A stretch of 64,000 bases of DNA from Paragyromitra xinjiangensis. Taxonomy: Eukaryota > Ascomycota > Pezizomycetes > Pezizales > Discinaceae. The notes below the pieces were generated by a model. That model worked only from the letters and a program-made list of their open reading frames with translations. It did not search any database and was not told where the DNA came from. How positions within the stretch are numbered: position 1 is the stretch's first letter; each line of letters begins with the position of its first letter. The stretch covers positions 372,001 through 436,000 of the forward strand of contig JBCAMK010000010.1 in the NCBI GenBank assembly GCA_038503065.1, read 5' to 3'. Positions 1 through 11,907 of this stretch are shown in pieces. The position numbers and the translations under genes were made by a program.

Positions 1-1944
1 GTGGACGATAGCTGCAAATTGGACAGTCTCCGTCTTCTCGACAACTGGGGCAACAGTTTGCTGGATCACAACGGGGACAGGCACGGAGAAAGACACAGGG
101 AAGGGAGCAGGAGCAGGGATAGGGACAGCTTGTTGGGCCTCTTGACGCTGGATCTGTCCGTCGGAGATTTGCTGGAGTGGAGGAGTTTGGCCCTGGGGCT
201 GCCCGCCGCTAATCTGACCAACAAACGAAGAGGCGACTGCAGGCTGAATATTCTGGGCGGCATTTTGAGCAGGAACATAAGGACGCCTAACGATCATGGT
301 GCCGGGAGGGTATTCGGGGCTACACATGTTCTGAGAATTAGCAGATTATCGCTCGTTGACACCCGACGAGTGATTATTCGTGAAGAAAACGCTTACCCTG
401 CTGGTACGGGCACCTGACGCTTATGTAGCTTATTTTGGGGTTTCTGCTGGGGCTTCTGCTGGGGCTTCTTGCCATTCTGAGCTGGTTTCTTTTGACCACC
501 CTGCGGGCGCTGGTTCGGTGTGTTTAAGCCAGAACCTTTTCTAGAGGAACCCTGCGAGGGGAAGTTACCCTGTTGGGGCTGCTTAGAGTTGCCAGTATTC
601 TTACCCATGCTACCGTTTGGCTGGTTGGGTTGTTTGTGGCCAGGCTGGCGGGGTTGATTCGGATCTGAAGGGGGCCTGGCAGCTTTTTGAGAACGGGGCG
701 GCTGCTGTTGTTGGAGAGGCTGGTTCTGAGGAGCCTGCGGCGGGGGAGACGGCGGTTGTTTCTTGGCTCTTCCAAGCTTCCCAGATTTTCCGGAAGGGAT
801 AAAATCGCCACCACCAGATCCGACAGGCTTCTTCTTTGGTTGCGGCTGCGGCTGTACAGGGGGTTGATTATTCTGAGGTTGCTTCGGGGGCGCCTGCTGA
901 GGGTTCTTCGACTTAGGAGCAACAGGGAAGGTAGACTTCGGTGGTGCTACCGGCTCAGGGGCAGGATTCTTCGCCTTCAATGACTCCTGGTAGGCTGGGT
1001 CATTATCGATAGTCTTCTGACCCTTGGTCTGCATGTTGGTTGCGGAATTCATCATCTTCAATGCCTTCTCTTGGATATGTTCCGGCCAGTCACGTTTGCC
1101 CAGAGATCGTCTAACTTCGGCGGCGTCCTTCCCACTATACTCGCGACCCATCATCAATTCAATCTTCTCCATCGCATTGGTCTTGCGCTCGAAGCCACCT
1201 TCGCGGTTCTCATAGGGGTCATGGTAGACAAGGGTATCGCTAACGACACCGAAGGTGAAAGAATTCCAGTTCTCAGGCTCGCCCTCTTCTTCTCTATCCT
1301 TATCCTCAGCGATCTCTACGGCGCCGTTGAACTCGGGGACAGCAATATCAGCGATGCTCTCGAGTCCGCCAGATTTTTCTTCTGGCTCCTCCTCAATCTC
1401 CGGCGCAGCCTTCTTCTTCTTGTTGATACCGCCAACACCAGGGGACTTAGCGATGCGCGTAAAGGTCTTGCCGTTATCTCCGGCCGGGGTATCGCTCTTG
1501 ATCTTGACATTCTGGACATTCTTGTCCAGCTCGTCAAAAGCCTCTTCCTCATTTACGGGGAATTGATTGCCACCGTAGTACTTGATTGCTTCACGAGCGG
1601 GGTATTTCCGCTCTATGAATGAGGGGCGTCCTTCGATAACTGGGGCCGGGGCCGAGGGAGATGAGAGGGAGGAGCCGTAGTAGGAGGCATCTTCTTGCGG
1701 AGGGGAATAGGCTTCGCCTTGCCAATACTTGGGATAGTCACTGCTATAGCCGAGGTTCTGGGGGTGCTGAGGGAAACGAGAGGTGTAGAAAGGAATCTGG
1801 GGGAGAGAAAGGGCTGCGAGTGAGACGTCATGATGTTAATGGGTGTTTGAACCAAGACCGCTTGCAACATGGAAGGACTTAGTACGTACCGGTACCACAT
1901 AGACCTGCTACGGCTACGGCCGCAAGCTGCTGGGACGGCTTCAT
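1..1944 (-). CDS. Secreted Pro/Gln/Lys-rich protein, 3' end outside the window
   Basis: Not a family I recognise. Exons read as 1944-1890, 1813-397 and 319-<1; the introns (1889-1814, 396-320) keep the frame only with acceptors CGCAG and TGTAG. The start MKPSQQLAAVAVAGLCGTAL is a convincing signal peptide, so the product should enter the secretory pathway. A Tyr/Pro/Ser-rich stretch follows, then a Lys/Glu-rich segment, then a more ordered block with FTFGVVSDTLVYHDPYE and GGFERKTNAMEKIELMMG (about residues 235-285). After that comes about 200 residues of Pro/Gln/Lys low complexity. The last visible exon is Gln/Pro/Val-rich (VPVPVVIQQTVAPVVEK). About 597 residues are visible. It could be a cell-wall or extracellular-matrix protein, which is inference from composition. 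Splice choices are well supported by phase; function is unknown. Confidence 0.7.
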
Positions 1945-3287
1945 CACGGATGAGGCTCGAAAGACCCGAAAACTAAAAGAATGACTGGAAAAGGGGGGGA
2001 ATATCCCACGGATCAAGTTTATATGATCTTTCAAACAAACTCGCGATAGATTACTCCTAAAACCTGATGGAAAAGAACAGGGGTTCTTATAGTTATAAGC
2101 TCATCACAGGTAACGGAATTTATGGCCATTGGCTATAATTATGTGTCTCGTCTCCAATCGTTAACAATATGAATCGACCAATTATGATCTCAGGAGCTTC
2201 TTGGAGCTTCTTTCCAGAGCTTTAGTTAGTGGTGAGCCAAAGTAGGATCTAAACAACCTTTTCCTAGTTTGTTCGCTTCATCATTTCCTCCCCTCCAGAT
2301 ACGCCAGAACTCAACATTATGTCTTACACTGATTCGTCTTTAGTAAATTTTTGATTAAAATTTCCATTTATGATCGTGCAGAAAATAGTTCCATTCATAG
2401 AATTCCCTATCCACTCTACATCAGTCAGCTGGTCTTTATAGCGCCAAGAGGCTAAAATAAAATGTTCCACAGGAACAAAATAACCGTTGGGGATTTACTA
2501 GTAGTTCCTAGTGACTGAAAACGTTAGCTCTTTAACGCGTCCGCAACAAGATGTTCATCTCCCAGCTTCTATGGCTCGTCTATAAGGCCGATTATCTATG
2601 AGCCACAATTAGATAACTCGCCATGAAATCGCCCATATTATTAGCACACTAGCTCAAGATCTTATCATCGCAAGATTGACACCATATTCCCGATTCTAGA
2701 AACCTAGCCGAGTGAGAACCCGTGGAACTCCACCGCCTTCCTACTAGCAAAGTTCTTCACCACGGAAAAGTTACCAAAACTGAGAAGACCTCGATTAATA
2801 GTAATTCCCATGATACACCTCGTAGATATTTGATCCTAAAAGCGATACAAACTAGCCTAAAATAGACAAGTGAACCGAGAATAAGCTTCCGCCTAAGTAA
2901 CATCACACCACCATACATAAACTCTTCTGTGGCCATAAACCTGGAACTCGCTAGGAATTGATAGAACGGATCGGATAAGTCGCTCTGAGATACCCTTCTA
3001 AATCTATTTTAGGCGCCGCCTCGGGCAACATAAACAACGATATTCTAGCCCGGATATAGGCAACAAATTTCCCATATATTTCTCCGAGTCCATTATTTTT
3101 AGTGACCAGACTAAAAAAAACAATCTATGACCAATCCAGACCTAATTCCCCCATAGCCTGACGTCATAGCCTCATCTTCGCAGCGGAAATCCTGCCGTCA
3201 CCAAACCGCCAAGGCTGTAGTTCAGGCAGCCCATAAGTCCTAGGAGCACTTTTCCTCTATGTAATCAAACCACCTTATGAACAGCAC
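1945..3287. other. Intergenic, no gene seen
   Basis: AT-rich sequence with stops in all frames. The part just above 1944 is the promoter side of the secreted-protein gene. I see no RNA gene, repeat or coding signal here. Confidence 0.7.
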
Positions 3288-3366
3288 GCCTCGCTAGCTC
3301 AATCGGTAGAGCGTGAGACTCTTATGTGGAATCTCAAGGTTGCGGGTTCGACCCCCGCGTGGGGCT
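3288..3366 (+). tRNA. tRNA-Lys: tRNA-Lys (anticodon CTT) with a 6-nt intron
   Basis: The acceptor stem GCCTCGC pairs with GTGGGGC using G-U wobbles. The D-arm is GCTC...GAGC. The anticodon stem TGAGA/TCTCA is perfect. The T-arm is GCGGG-TTCGACC-CCCGC with a canonical TTCGA. The anticodon loop is 13 nt (CTCTTATGTGGAA) instead of 7, which fits anticodon CTT followed by a 6-nt intron (tgtgga) at the usual 37/38 site. Without the intron the molecule is 73 nt. A run of seven T at 3382-3388 lies downstream. Confidence 0.93.
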
Positions 3367-3381
3367 TCATTGAAGCACTTC

Positions 3382-3388
3382 TTTTTTT
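3382..3388 (+). terminator. RNA polymerase III terminator of tRNA-Lys
   Basis: Seven consecutive T residues lie 16 nt after the tRNA 3' end, the standard Pol III stop signal. Confidence 0.75.
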
Positions 3389-4047
3389 GCTCTAGATGTC
3401 TATTCTACGACCTGCGAGCAATCAATACTAGATCACCCGCAACTTTCTGTCCTTTCAGAGCTAGAACAGCATTTTACTACTTCTTCCGCTCGGAAACCGA
3501 TATAGACTTTCGCCCTTTCCGGCGCGGTCCACAGGTCATTCATAGCGAATACTACATGTAGGCTCCCATGACTCAACCCTTGCCTCCAACAAAACCCAAC
3601 ATGAACCAGCGATAGCCCATCCAGCTACGGGCCAAATCAGCCCAATTCATAAAACCATCTCCCAGACCGATTCTAACTCCGGCTCAAAGGTCATCCCCTC
3701 AATCTTCACAGTTCGCACACATTCTAAGGAAGCCATATCTATTCACACTACATACCACGTGCCATATTTTTTCATTCTTCAACCGTGCCGGAAATACCGA
3801 GGAAAGGGCCATAAGAACCATATAATAAAATATTAAGCCAATAAGGAAAGGAAAAAAACACGGGGGGTATAGAAACTCGTAAGACCAAACCCACATCCGC
3901 CAAAAAGAACAAGAGAAGAGAAAAAAACTACATATCGCTCAGAGCCAGTCGAGTGATGCCATAAAAAAGAGTCCGAATTTTCTATAGCAAGGGAAGAGGA
4001 AAAGTATCGACGAGAACGTAGTGGATGGAGCGCTAGTCGTATTTCGA
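3389..4047. other. Intergenic, no gene seen
   Basis: Lies between the tRNA and the 3' end of MNN9. AT-rich towards 4000. Open frames here are short and lack codon bias or motifs. Confidence 0.65.
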
Positions 4048-5139
4048 TTATTCATTATAATGGTAGACCTACATCATTAGCTAGGTAGTCAATGCTACTT
4101 AGGATGAAACTCACCAAGTAATTCGGTAATCCCCACGGTTGATGACCCAGCCTTCTCGCCATCTTCGCGAAGCCTTCTGTCTCGATGAGATTATAGAATG
4201 CGAATGGAGGGAACATAGCACCGTCTCTATGGACCTCGGCTTTAACTAATAGTGCCGTCCCACCGACACCGTCTAGCATTGTCTCCATGTGCATATCACC
4301 ACCTTCGCTCCGTTCGTAGGCCATTAGGCTCCGCCACGTCGCTATCTCTTTATACCCCTCGAGGATAATCTCATCGTTCCCCATTTTGCGCGCCATCTCT
4401 AATGCCGCATCGCTCTCGTGCCAGCTGTTGAAATCATACGGTCGTATCTTCTTCACACCTTCCTCTGTGTACCGCTGGAAGCAATTCGGTACAATCACAG
4501 CTTTATCATGGCTCGCGAGGTCCTGCACGAGTGTCGGAGGAGTCTCAACGATATCCGCGTCAAGCCAGAGAACCCACGCTGTGTCAGTTCCAAGGGTGGT
4601 GTAGAGTAGACTATTCCGAGCGCGACTCATAGCGGCTCTTCGTTCCTTCTGGGCGGTGAGGGCGTGGCGTTCTTTTTCATTCTGTGGCACGGGAGTGTCG
4701 AAGTCTTGACGGATGATGGTGACGGCGGCGAATCGGTGTTTTTTGGATCCGGTTTGGACTCGACGGACGGCTTCTTCGAGTTTGGTTAGTGCAGTGTTGC
4801 CTTCGCGGGTTTTAGGCACGATGAAGCCGAGCTCGATGAGGTCGTGGGGGTAGGTTAGTTTTAGGAGGTTGTTCCAGTATTGGTCGTAGAAGCGGGCGAG
4901 AGGGGTGAGGAGGAGGATTTTCTCGCGGTTAGCGATTGGGTCGGAGGAAGTGGTGAGGTTGTTGAGGTAGTAGCGGACCACGGGGGGTGCTGTGGAGGAG
5001 GATTTGGTGCGGGCTTTGGGTTTGGGGGAGGACGGGGTGGGTGGGAGGGGGTGATTAGGAAGACGATGAAGCCGAGGAAGAGGATGAGGGCGAGGAGGAG
5101 GGAGATTGGGTTGGAGCGGCGGAGAGAGCGGGCGGCCAT
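4048..5139 (-). CDS. mnn9: Mnn9-type alpha-1,6-mannosyltransferase subunit (GT62, Anp1/Mnn9/Van1 family), frame broken near the N-terminus
   Basis: Golgi type II membrane protein of the mannan polymerase complexes that extend the alpha-1,6 backbone of N-linked outer chains. The catalytic domain is almost colinear with Aspergillus Mnn9 as I remember it: NREKILLLTPLARF, WVLWLDADIVETPPT (DxD metal site), VIVPNCFQRY, LDGVGGTALLVKAEVHRDGA and ETEGFAKMARRLG. The long exon ends at 4115 (TTG|GTGAGT). A 46-nt intron (4114-4069) leads to a tiny last exon, 4068-4048, encoding VYHYNE and a stop, the family's usual C-terminus. The N-terminal anchor MAARSLRRSNPISLLLALIL starts at 5139 but is one base out of frame with the luminal domain. 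The frame must change between about 5060 and 4985, in a C-rich stretch with no usable intron. Either one base is missing (assembly error or mutation) or the gene is damaged. Confidence 0.9.
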
Positions 5140-7303
5140 GGTGGGCGACTGTGGTGAGGTCAGTTTGGTGTTTGAGGGAGGTGGAGGGAAATAAGGGACT
5201 CGTACCTGGACTACAAGTAGAAATAAAAATAGAAAAAGAAAAGAAAAAAGTACAAGAAAAGCAGGGGCGAGATGCCAGCCCGCGGGAAGAATAAAGCTCT
5301 TGTAGGATCTAGACAGAAGAACGAACACGACCCAGGGAGTGTCGACAGTGGAGATATCGTTGAGTGACTTTGAAAGGGGCAAGAAAAGGACAATTTTCGC
5401 TGAAGTTAGCTGCGAGCTTAATAACCCAATCCGATTGGCTGTTATCTGCAGTCTGACTAAGCTGGGAGGTTAGAACTTCTGTTCTCCGCCGTTGAGCCTC
5501 CGATCTATTTACGACTGGATGGATCAAAAGAAGCTTGAGTTTGTTCTCTCGAAGGCTGTGCAGAATCCTCCGAGTGTTGGGGCTCGAGTTTCGATATCAC
5601 GAGACTTTCCTTGTGCTGACTGCTTCGTTCTATTTTCGCATCCTGGACGCAAGATGATACCTCCTTCGGCTCTCGGACATCTTACGACATGCTAACAATA
5701 AGTGCGCGGAGTTCAAGCACGTTCAGCTCGGGAGATCCTAAAATCCCATGCCCAGTCTTTCCAATTCCTATCTCTGTAAACCATAAAACCGGTAAACAGT
5801 TATCCGTCCACAGCCTGAGTCCCGAGACCCCCAATTCCAGAATACTAGCCCCTCCAGTCAGAAATAAATACAACTTCAACTGCTACTCTGAGAACCCCAC
5901 CAGGGACCGACAGCCTCAACCACCCTCGTGTAAATAACGAAAGGCAAATGAAAAGCACAGACCATATGTTCGGAGACTCCGAAGAACATGTCCACCATGG
6001 TGCTAGCCCTAGCTTAATGAATAAAACCTTCCAGCGGTTGGATCTTGGGGCCTTTAAGAATTTCTTGAAAATATTGTCTGTGAAGTAAATTGCCTCTACA
6101 CATGTTATTTTTAAAATAACAGGGTGTCGTCTAGGGAGGAGCTATGGGTCTATCGACGGGAATAGATGTCTCATCGCCTTAGTCGTCAACGGGTATCAAT
6201 GCCGCCATAACCTAAGGGCTGGATGCGTGTATGAAAAATCAATCAATCAATCAATCAATCAACAGGTACCAATAAGAAAGTAGGGTCCCTCTATTGAAAC
6301 AAGTTTCAGCAGTCCGGTTTGAATCTGTTCTGTGCAACAGGAGACCGAAGAGGGTGCCTATGTAGTCAAATGTTTGTTTGAACCCTTTCTGTTGTCGCCG
6401 CCGTCAATATTAAGTATTTGCTTGAGGATCAAATGAGTTTCTGTTGGTTATTAAAACCTCCAAGTTTCAATAGCATAGGAAAAATCACGATTGATGTGAT
6501 TGACCTGTATAATATAGCGATTTATAAAATGCCATACATATAATAGAGCCCCAGCTCCTCCAACCCCCTCATCTCCCTCAGTAGATGTTCCAAAACTAAC
6601 AAATGCATCAAAGGAGAACTTCAGCAGTGTTAGCAAACTCTATACAAAACCTCCACTGCACATAGAAAGAGCACAACCAACTTACAGGCGGAAAATCTCT
6701 AATGCCCGATCACCCATTTCCCCCCCTCAATTCCCCAAACAAATATTCATCCAGGTTTCCCCCACCTAAAGAGCCTTAACACTGAAGAGCCCCACGATAG
6801 ATGGAATAGAGTAAGCTAGATCCGGGATAGTTTGATGTAGGATAACGCTCTAATTGCTTGGATGTAGATGAGAAGTCCAATTGCGCTTCTTCCCTATTCT
6901 TGGGGTTTCCTCAATAGTTTGGTCGGTTTCTCTGCTCGAATGATAAATAATCTGACAGTGAATCGCATTTTTCATGTCTAGAAGTAGCGGCCTCGAAGGA
7001 ATAGAGAGACATTTCCTCTCCCATTGTGGTGTTTAATGTAGAGATGCAATGTGATAGAGACTTGTGTTTGTGGTGATGGCGAGTGATGAAGGTAGTGACC
7101 ACCCCAAGCTAGTCCATCCACTACCAACTAGTCGGTAAGCTACACCAGCAACATAGAACTGACGTAGCCAGATTGCATTACTTACACATGATAAACCTCC
7201 TCCTTCCCCCCCATCTGTCTCAACCTTCCTCCCCCCTCCAAATCATACCCTTCTATCTCTCCCACGAATTATCTGTAAATATCACCAATAACAAAACCCT
7301 ACA
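5140..7303. other. Divergent promoter region between MNN9 and transketolase
   Basis: No credible gene. Pyrimidine-rich tracts at about 7195-7265 precede the transketolase start and look like a fungal core promoter or leader. An (AATC)n microsatellite lies at 6237-6262. Confidence 0.65.
6237..6262. repeat. (AATC)6 microsatellite
   Basis: Six perfect AATC units plus AA, in intergenic sequence. Confidence 0.95.
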
Positions 7304-10007
7304 ATGAAGTATCAAGATCTAGATAAACAATGTATCAACACGATCCGTGTCCTCGCTGTGCGTTAACCTACTATCTATCACTTCACCCCCAGTCTCCGGC
7401 CCCTACTGATCTTCTACCAGGTCGATGCAACATGCAAAGCCAACTCCGGGCATCCAGGTATGCCTATGGGGATGGCACCAGCAGCTCATGTGTTGTTCAA
7501 AGAGTATGCCAGCTCTGTTATAGAGGGATTTGGTGTTAGCTAATGGTGGGTGAAGGTTTATGAATTTTGATCCGAAGACCCCAGCGTGGATTAATAGAGA
7601 TAGATTTGTGCTTTCGTAAGTTTCCCTAGTTAGTGTTTGTGTTTTGAGGTGGAGATAGGTTTAGTGGGTGTCTTCGTTTTGATTTTTTAAAGATGGTCGG
7701 TTGAGCGTGGGTAGTGGTTTATAGTTTTTTGGTTCTTTTTCAAAATAATACATCTGGAACTGCGGTGTTCTTAGTTTTGCGTTCATGATGATTTTACTGC
7801 AACCCTCAATGTTGTTAATGCTATTTTCAAAGCGGCAAACACCCCTCGTATCACGAAAGCGCTTGGTTTTTATTTAGGTTACTCTGGTTATGCTTTTCAC
7901 CACAAACCCTTGGCAACAAGTATGATCGCTGATCGATCATTGACCCTGGGTTCAGAAATGGACATGGGTGTATGCTTCAGTACGCGCTTCTGCACTTGCT
8001 TGGATACGACGTTAGTCTCAACGATTTAAAGGCGTTTAGAGTATGTCTATCCTATCAACGATCTACTCAGAGACCCTTGGCAGGAGCCTAATGAAATATA
8101 CGGTCAATGATACTAACAACCCCACAGCAAATCGGATCCAAAACCCCCGGCCATCCCGAAGCCGTAAGCCCCCTAAGCATCCCCAGTATAAAGACACATA
8201 AATAACACCCAAACAGGCCGATACACCCGGAATCGAAGTCACCACCGGCCCCCTCGGCCAAGGTTTCGCCAACGCCGTCGGACTCGCAATCGCACAAGCC
8301 CACACCGCCGCAATCTACAACAAACCATCCCACCCCCTCATCTCAAACCACACCTATGTCTTCCTCGGCGACGGCTGTCTCATGGAAGGCGTAGCCTCCG
8401 AAGCCGCCTCCCTCGCCGGTCACCTCCAACTCGGAAACCTCATCGCTATATACGACGACAACCATATCTCGATCGACGGGGACACTGCTTGTGCGTTTAC
8501 TGAAGACGTGTTGAAGAGGTTTGAAGCGTATGGATGGCATACGTCCCATGTTGAGGATGGGGACCACGATCTTGAGGGTATTGATGCGGCGATTTCAGCA
8601 GCGAGGAGAGTTACGGATAAACCGAGTATTATTAAGCTCACGACAACGATTGGGTTTGGGTCTAAGATCCAGGGGACTGGTGCTGTTCATGGGAGCCCGC
8701 TGAAAGAGGATGATGCGGAGGAGGTTAAGAAGAAGTTTGGGTTTGATCCGGAGGAGAGTTTCGTTGTTCCCCCGAAAGTCTATAATGCATATAAGGTGAT
8801 TGCCGATAGAGGCACGAAGGCCGAAAATAAGTGGAAGACGATGTTTGGGAACTATAAGCAGCATTATCCGAAAGAAGGAGCGGAGTTGGAGAGGAGGATA
8901 CTCGGTAATCTTCCAGAGGGTTGGGAGAAGTTCTTGCCGACGTATAAGGCGGGGTGCCCGGCGATTGCGTCTAGGAAACTATCGGAAACGGTGCTCACGA
9001 AGTTGTTTCCAGTTATTCCAGAGTTGATTGGTGGGAGCGCGGATTTGACAGGGAGTAATCTTACGAGGCCGGAGAAAGCGGTGGATTTCCAGCCGCCGAA
9101 TACGAATTTAGGTGATTGGGCGGGGAGGTATATTCGGTATGGTGTCCGTGAGCATGGTATGGCAGGGATTATGAATGGCCTCGCAGCTTATGGGACTATC
9201 ATTCCGTTTGGCGGAACGTTCTTGAATTTCGTCTCTTATGCTGCTGGGGCTGTGAGATTGAGCGCGCTCAGCCATCATAGAGTCATTTACATCGCTACTC
9301 ACGATAGTATTGGCCTTGGAGAAGACGGTCCAACCCATCAGCCTGTCGAGACACTTGCTCATTTCCGTGCATTGCCCAACCTCATGGTCTGGCGTCCTGC
9401 CGACGGTAATGAGACCTCTGCGGCGTACTACGTCGCGTTGGCCTCGAAGAATACGCCGAGCATCATTGCACTAAGCCGGCAGAACCTCCCACAGTTGGAG
9501 AACAGCGCGATTGAACGTGCGATCAAAGGCGGGTATACAGCCGTTGAAGCAGAAAATGCAAATATCACACTCATCTCTACGGGCAGCGAGGTGGGCATCT
9601 GTATAGATGCTTCCGTATACTTAAAGGAAAAGCACAATGTTGTAGCCCGCGTTGTGAGTCTACCATGTTGGGAGGTTTTTGATTCCCAGGAGAAGGAGTA
9701 CCGCTTGAGCGTGCTACCAGATGGTGCGCCGATCTTGTCGGTGGAGGTTATGAGCACGCTTGGGTGGGAGAGATATAGCCATGAGCAGTTTGGACTGAAT
9801 AGGTTTGGGGCTTCGGGGCCGTATAAAGAGGTTTGTTTTCTTGCCCTCAGTTAATGATGGATATGGCTGACATTTGGGAAGGTCTATGAGAAGTTCGAGT
9901 TTACGGCGGAGGGTGTCTCGAAGAGGGCTATGGCGACTATTGATTTCTGGAAGAACGTGAAGCCGATTAGAAGCCCGATTAATAAGGCTTTTACGCATAT
10001 CTGTTGA
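7304..10007 (+). CDS. tkl1: Transketolase
   Basis: Cytosolic thiamine-diphosphate enzyme of the non-oxidative pentose phosphate pathway that moves two-carbon ketol units between sugar phosphates. Exons: 7304-7357, 7421-7503, 7556-7615, 7956-8040, 8128-8163, 8217-9830, 9882-10007. All junctions are GT-AG and in phase, giving 685 residues, the normal length. The start is the ATG at 7304 ([18 protein letters not shown]). Family blocks appear in order: [55 protein letters not shown], the ThDP motif [14 protein letters not shown] (from residue 157) ending in YDDN, then [13 protein letters not shown] and [15 protein letters not shown], and the C-terminal [14 protein letters not shown]. Intron 3 (7616-7955, 340 nt) is much longer than the others. 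Intact by every visible criterion. Confidence 0.97.
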
Positions 10008-10266
10008 AGTGTAGGTATGGTAGAACGCAAGGACATGGTTTTCCTCGTTTGCCTTTTAGTGATAGTAGTTCGTCCCTATTAGATCAAAATCAAATTTAAA
10101 TTCAGTCCAGTTTTTGTAGGTGGGGTCACGGATAGAGATCTCAAAAGTGGAGCTAGTTCAACATAACTAGCGCTATTGAAATCACTACTAGAGCTGAACT
10201 ACAGCAGCCCAACTAGTACCCAGCCAGTTTTAAACTTCACTTAACTTCTAGCTACGTACTTCCACG

Positions 10267-10273
10267 TATAAAT
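10267..10273 (+). promoter_or_regulatory. TATA-like box of the 10369 gene
   Basis: TATAAAT about 100 nt upstream of the start codon of the small secreted protein gene. Position and sequence fit a TATA element. The rest of 10008-10368 is intergenic. Confidence 0.4.
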
Positions 10274-10368
10274 CCACTCAATTTACTCCCAATTCCCCAT
10301 TTTTATTCACCTACAAACTTCCCCCGTTGAAACCTCTTTGCGACGCTATACTTCCACCCACTGCCAAA

Positions 10369-11035
10369 ATGTACCCTCGAATCTACATCGGAATTATCTG
10401 CCTCATATCACTCCTATACACGGCCACATGTCTACCAATGCCACCACCAGCCTACTACACAAGCACAGAACTCGACGAGGCCGTAACTACACGCAGTATG
10501 TCACTCCCCACTCTCTCTCAAACCGTCACTAACAAACAAACCCAACAAAGGACCTGCAAGCGTCCTAAACATCCTCATCAACACCTACAAGCCCAAATTC
10601 AAGCCCAATTCTAACCCATTCACCCAGTCGAAAGAAAACAGCTACCTCACCAACACCAACGGCGGCGCCCCAAGATCAGCAACCGGCCTATTCAACGGCC
10701 TTCCGCCGTTATTCCAGCCGAAACCGATCTCTGTAGCTCCTGCTCCTCCTGTTCTTGCTCCTGCTCTTGCGCCCGTCTCTGCTCCTTCTCCTGTGTCGAC
10801 CGTGGAGAAACTATCAGGGCCAGCTGTGGAGGGTTTGGGTACATTGAAGCTTTGTCATCCAAAGTCAGGTATATTCCCATCCTTTTCCTGGTGGATTGTT
10901 GTAGGCTCGGAGATGCTAATACTTCGGTGTGATTATGTAGGGTGGGAGAAGTTTCTGGATTGGGTTAAGGGGTTGTGGAGTAAGTTTAAGGGAATTTTTA
11001 GTCGCTCGGATTTAGAGAAAGTGAGGTCGTGTTAA
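10369..11035 (+). CDS. Small secreted protein with amphipathic cationic C-terminus
   Basis: No family recognised. Exons 10369-10495, 10551-10868 and 10941-11035 give 179 residues; introns have GTATGT and GTATAT donors and CTAAC/CTAAT branch sites. The N-terminus MYPRIYIGIICLISLLYTAT is a signal peptide. The middle is Asn/Lys/Pro-rich and then Ala/Pro-rich (APAPPVLAPALAPVSAPSP). The separate last exon encodes WEKFLDWVKGLWSKFKGIFS followed by RSDLEKVRSC. In a helix, that Trp/Leu/Phe and Lys spacing would give one hydrophobic and one cationic face, as in membrane-active peptides. Only three cysteines are visible: one near the signal cleavage site, one before exon 3 and one at the C-terminus. An effector, antimicrobial or wall-associated role are all possible; none is shown. 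Confidence 0.72.
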
Positions 11036-11907
11036 GGTTGGTGGGCTGGGATGGGGGATTTAACTGTGATAGGATAGTTATTACAAGTGATTTTCTTCAG
11101 TTGTTTTTGCTTTTTCTCCTCCTTCCTCTTATTTTGTAGGGCTTGGAGGGGGTTAAGCTATTGGCGGTCGGTTTTTATGGGTTAGAGAAACACAACCAAA
11201 TTTGGATTTGCCGAGTGATAAGTTATGACCAGCGTCCATGTGCCAGAACTCTCTCTCCTCCAATGAAAACCTCGTTCCACGGCTTCAAACGCACCGGCAC
11301 AAAAGAGCTACCCCATATCAGCGAGTTGAGCTTAACAGGATGTAAACCTAAATCAAGACAACTACTGAATGTCATGTGACCCAGACTACAGATACCAACA
11401 CAACAACGAAAACAGGAGCAACAGGGCCCTTATCCCCCCTTAGGGTAGTTATACCTAATATAGTCACCGCCTAGGCCGGAATACCCTAGCTTCGCGATAT
11501 GGGGTGTAGATACTGACCGAGTGATACCTAGTGATGCATCGCAGCCCACCAAGCGTCGCTAAAACCCAACGTGAAGAAAGAGAAAACGGATATTTCCCCT
11601 AGATAAGAGTTATAGTGCTTCGCACTATTACTCGTTAAGCATAAACGGCTATTGGAGCAGAGAACTTCTTTGAGTAAGATCATCCAGCCTAAAGCAAGCT
11701 GAATATGGGCGAGGATTTGGTGACATGTGACCATGAAACATAACCCAGTAGATCTACTATTTACAGAAACTATTAAAGCAGGAAAAGGCTCATGAAAAGA
11801 GGTTGATGTATGCCTACAATACTCAACTCCAAAAAAAACAAGCCCAGCTACACTATAAACACACTCCAAGCCCCTCCGCCTTTCCATTACACCCCTCCTC
11901 AAGCTTC
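11036..11907. other. Intergenic between convergent genes
   Basis: Separates the 3' ends of the 10369 (+) and 11908 (-) genes. Open frames here look like chance. No repeat or RNA gene seen. Confidence 0.6.

Noticed and set aside
3313..3561. 82-codon frame overlapping the tRNA
   Set aside because: It starts inside the tRNA-Lys gene and has no coding features.
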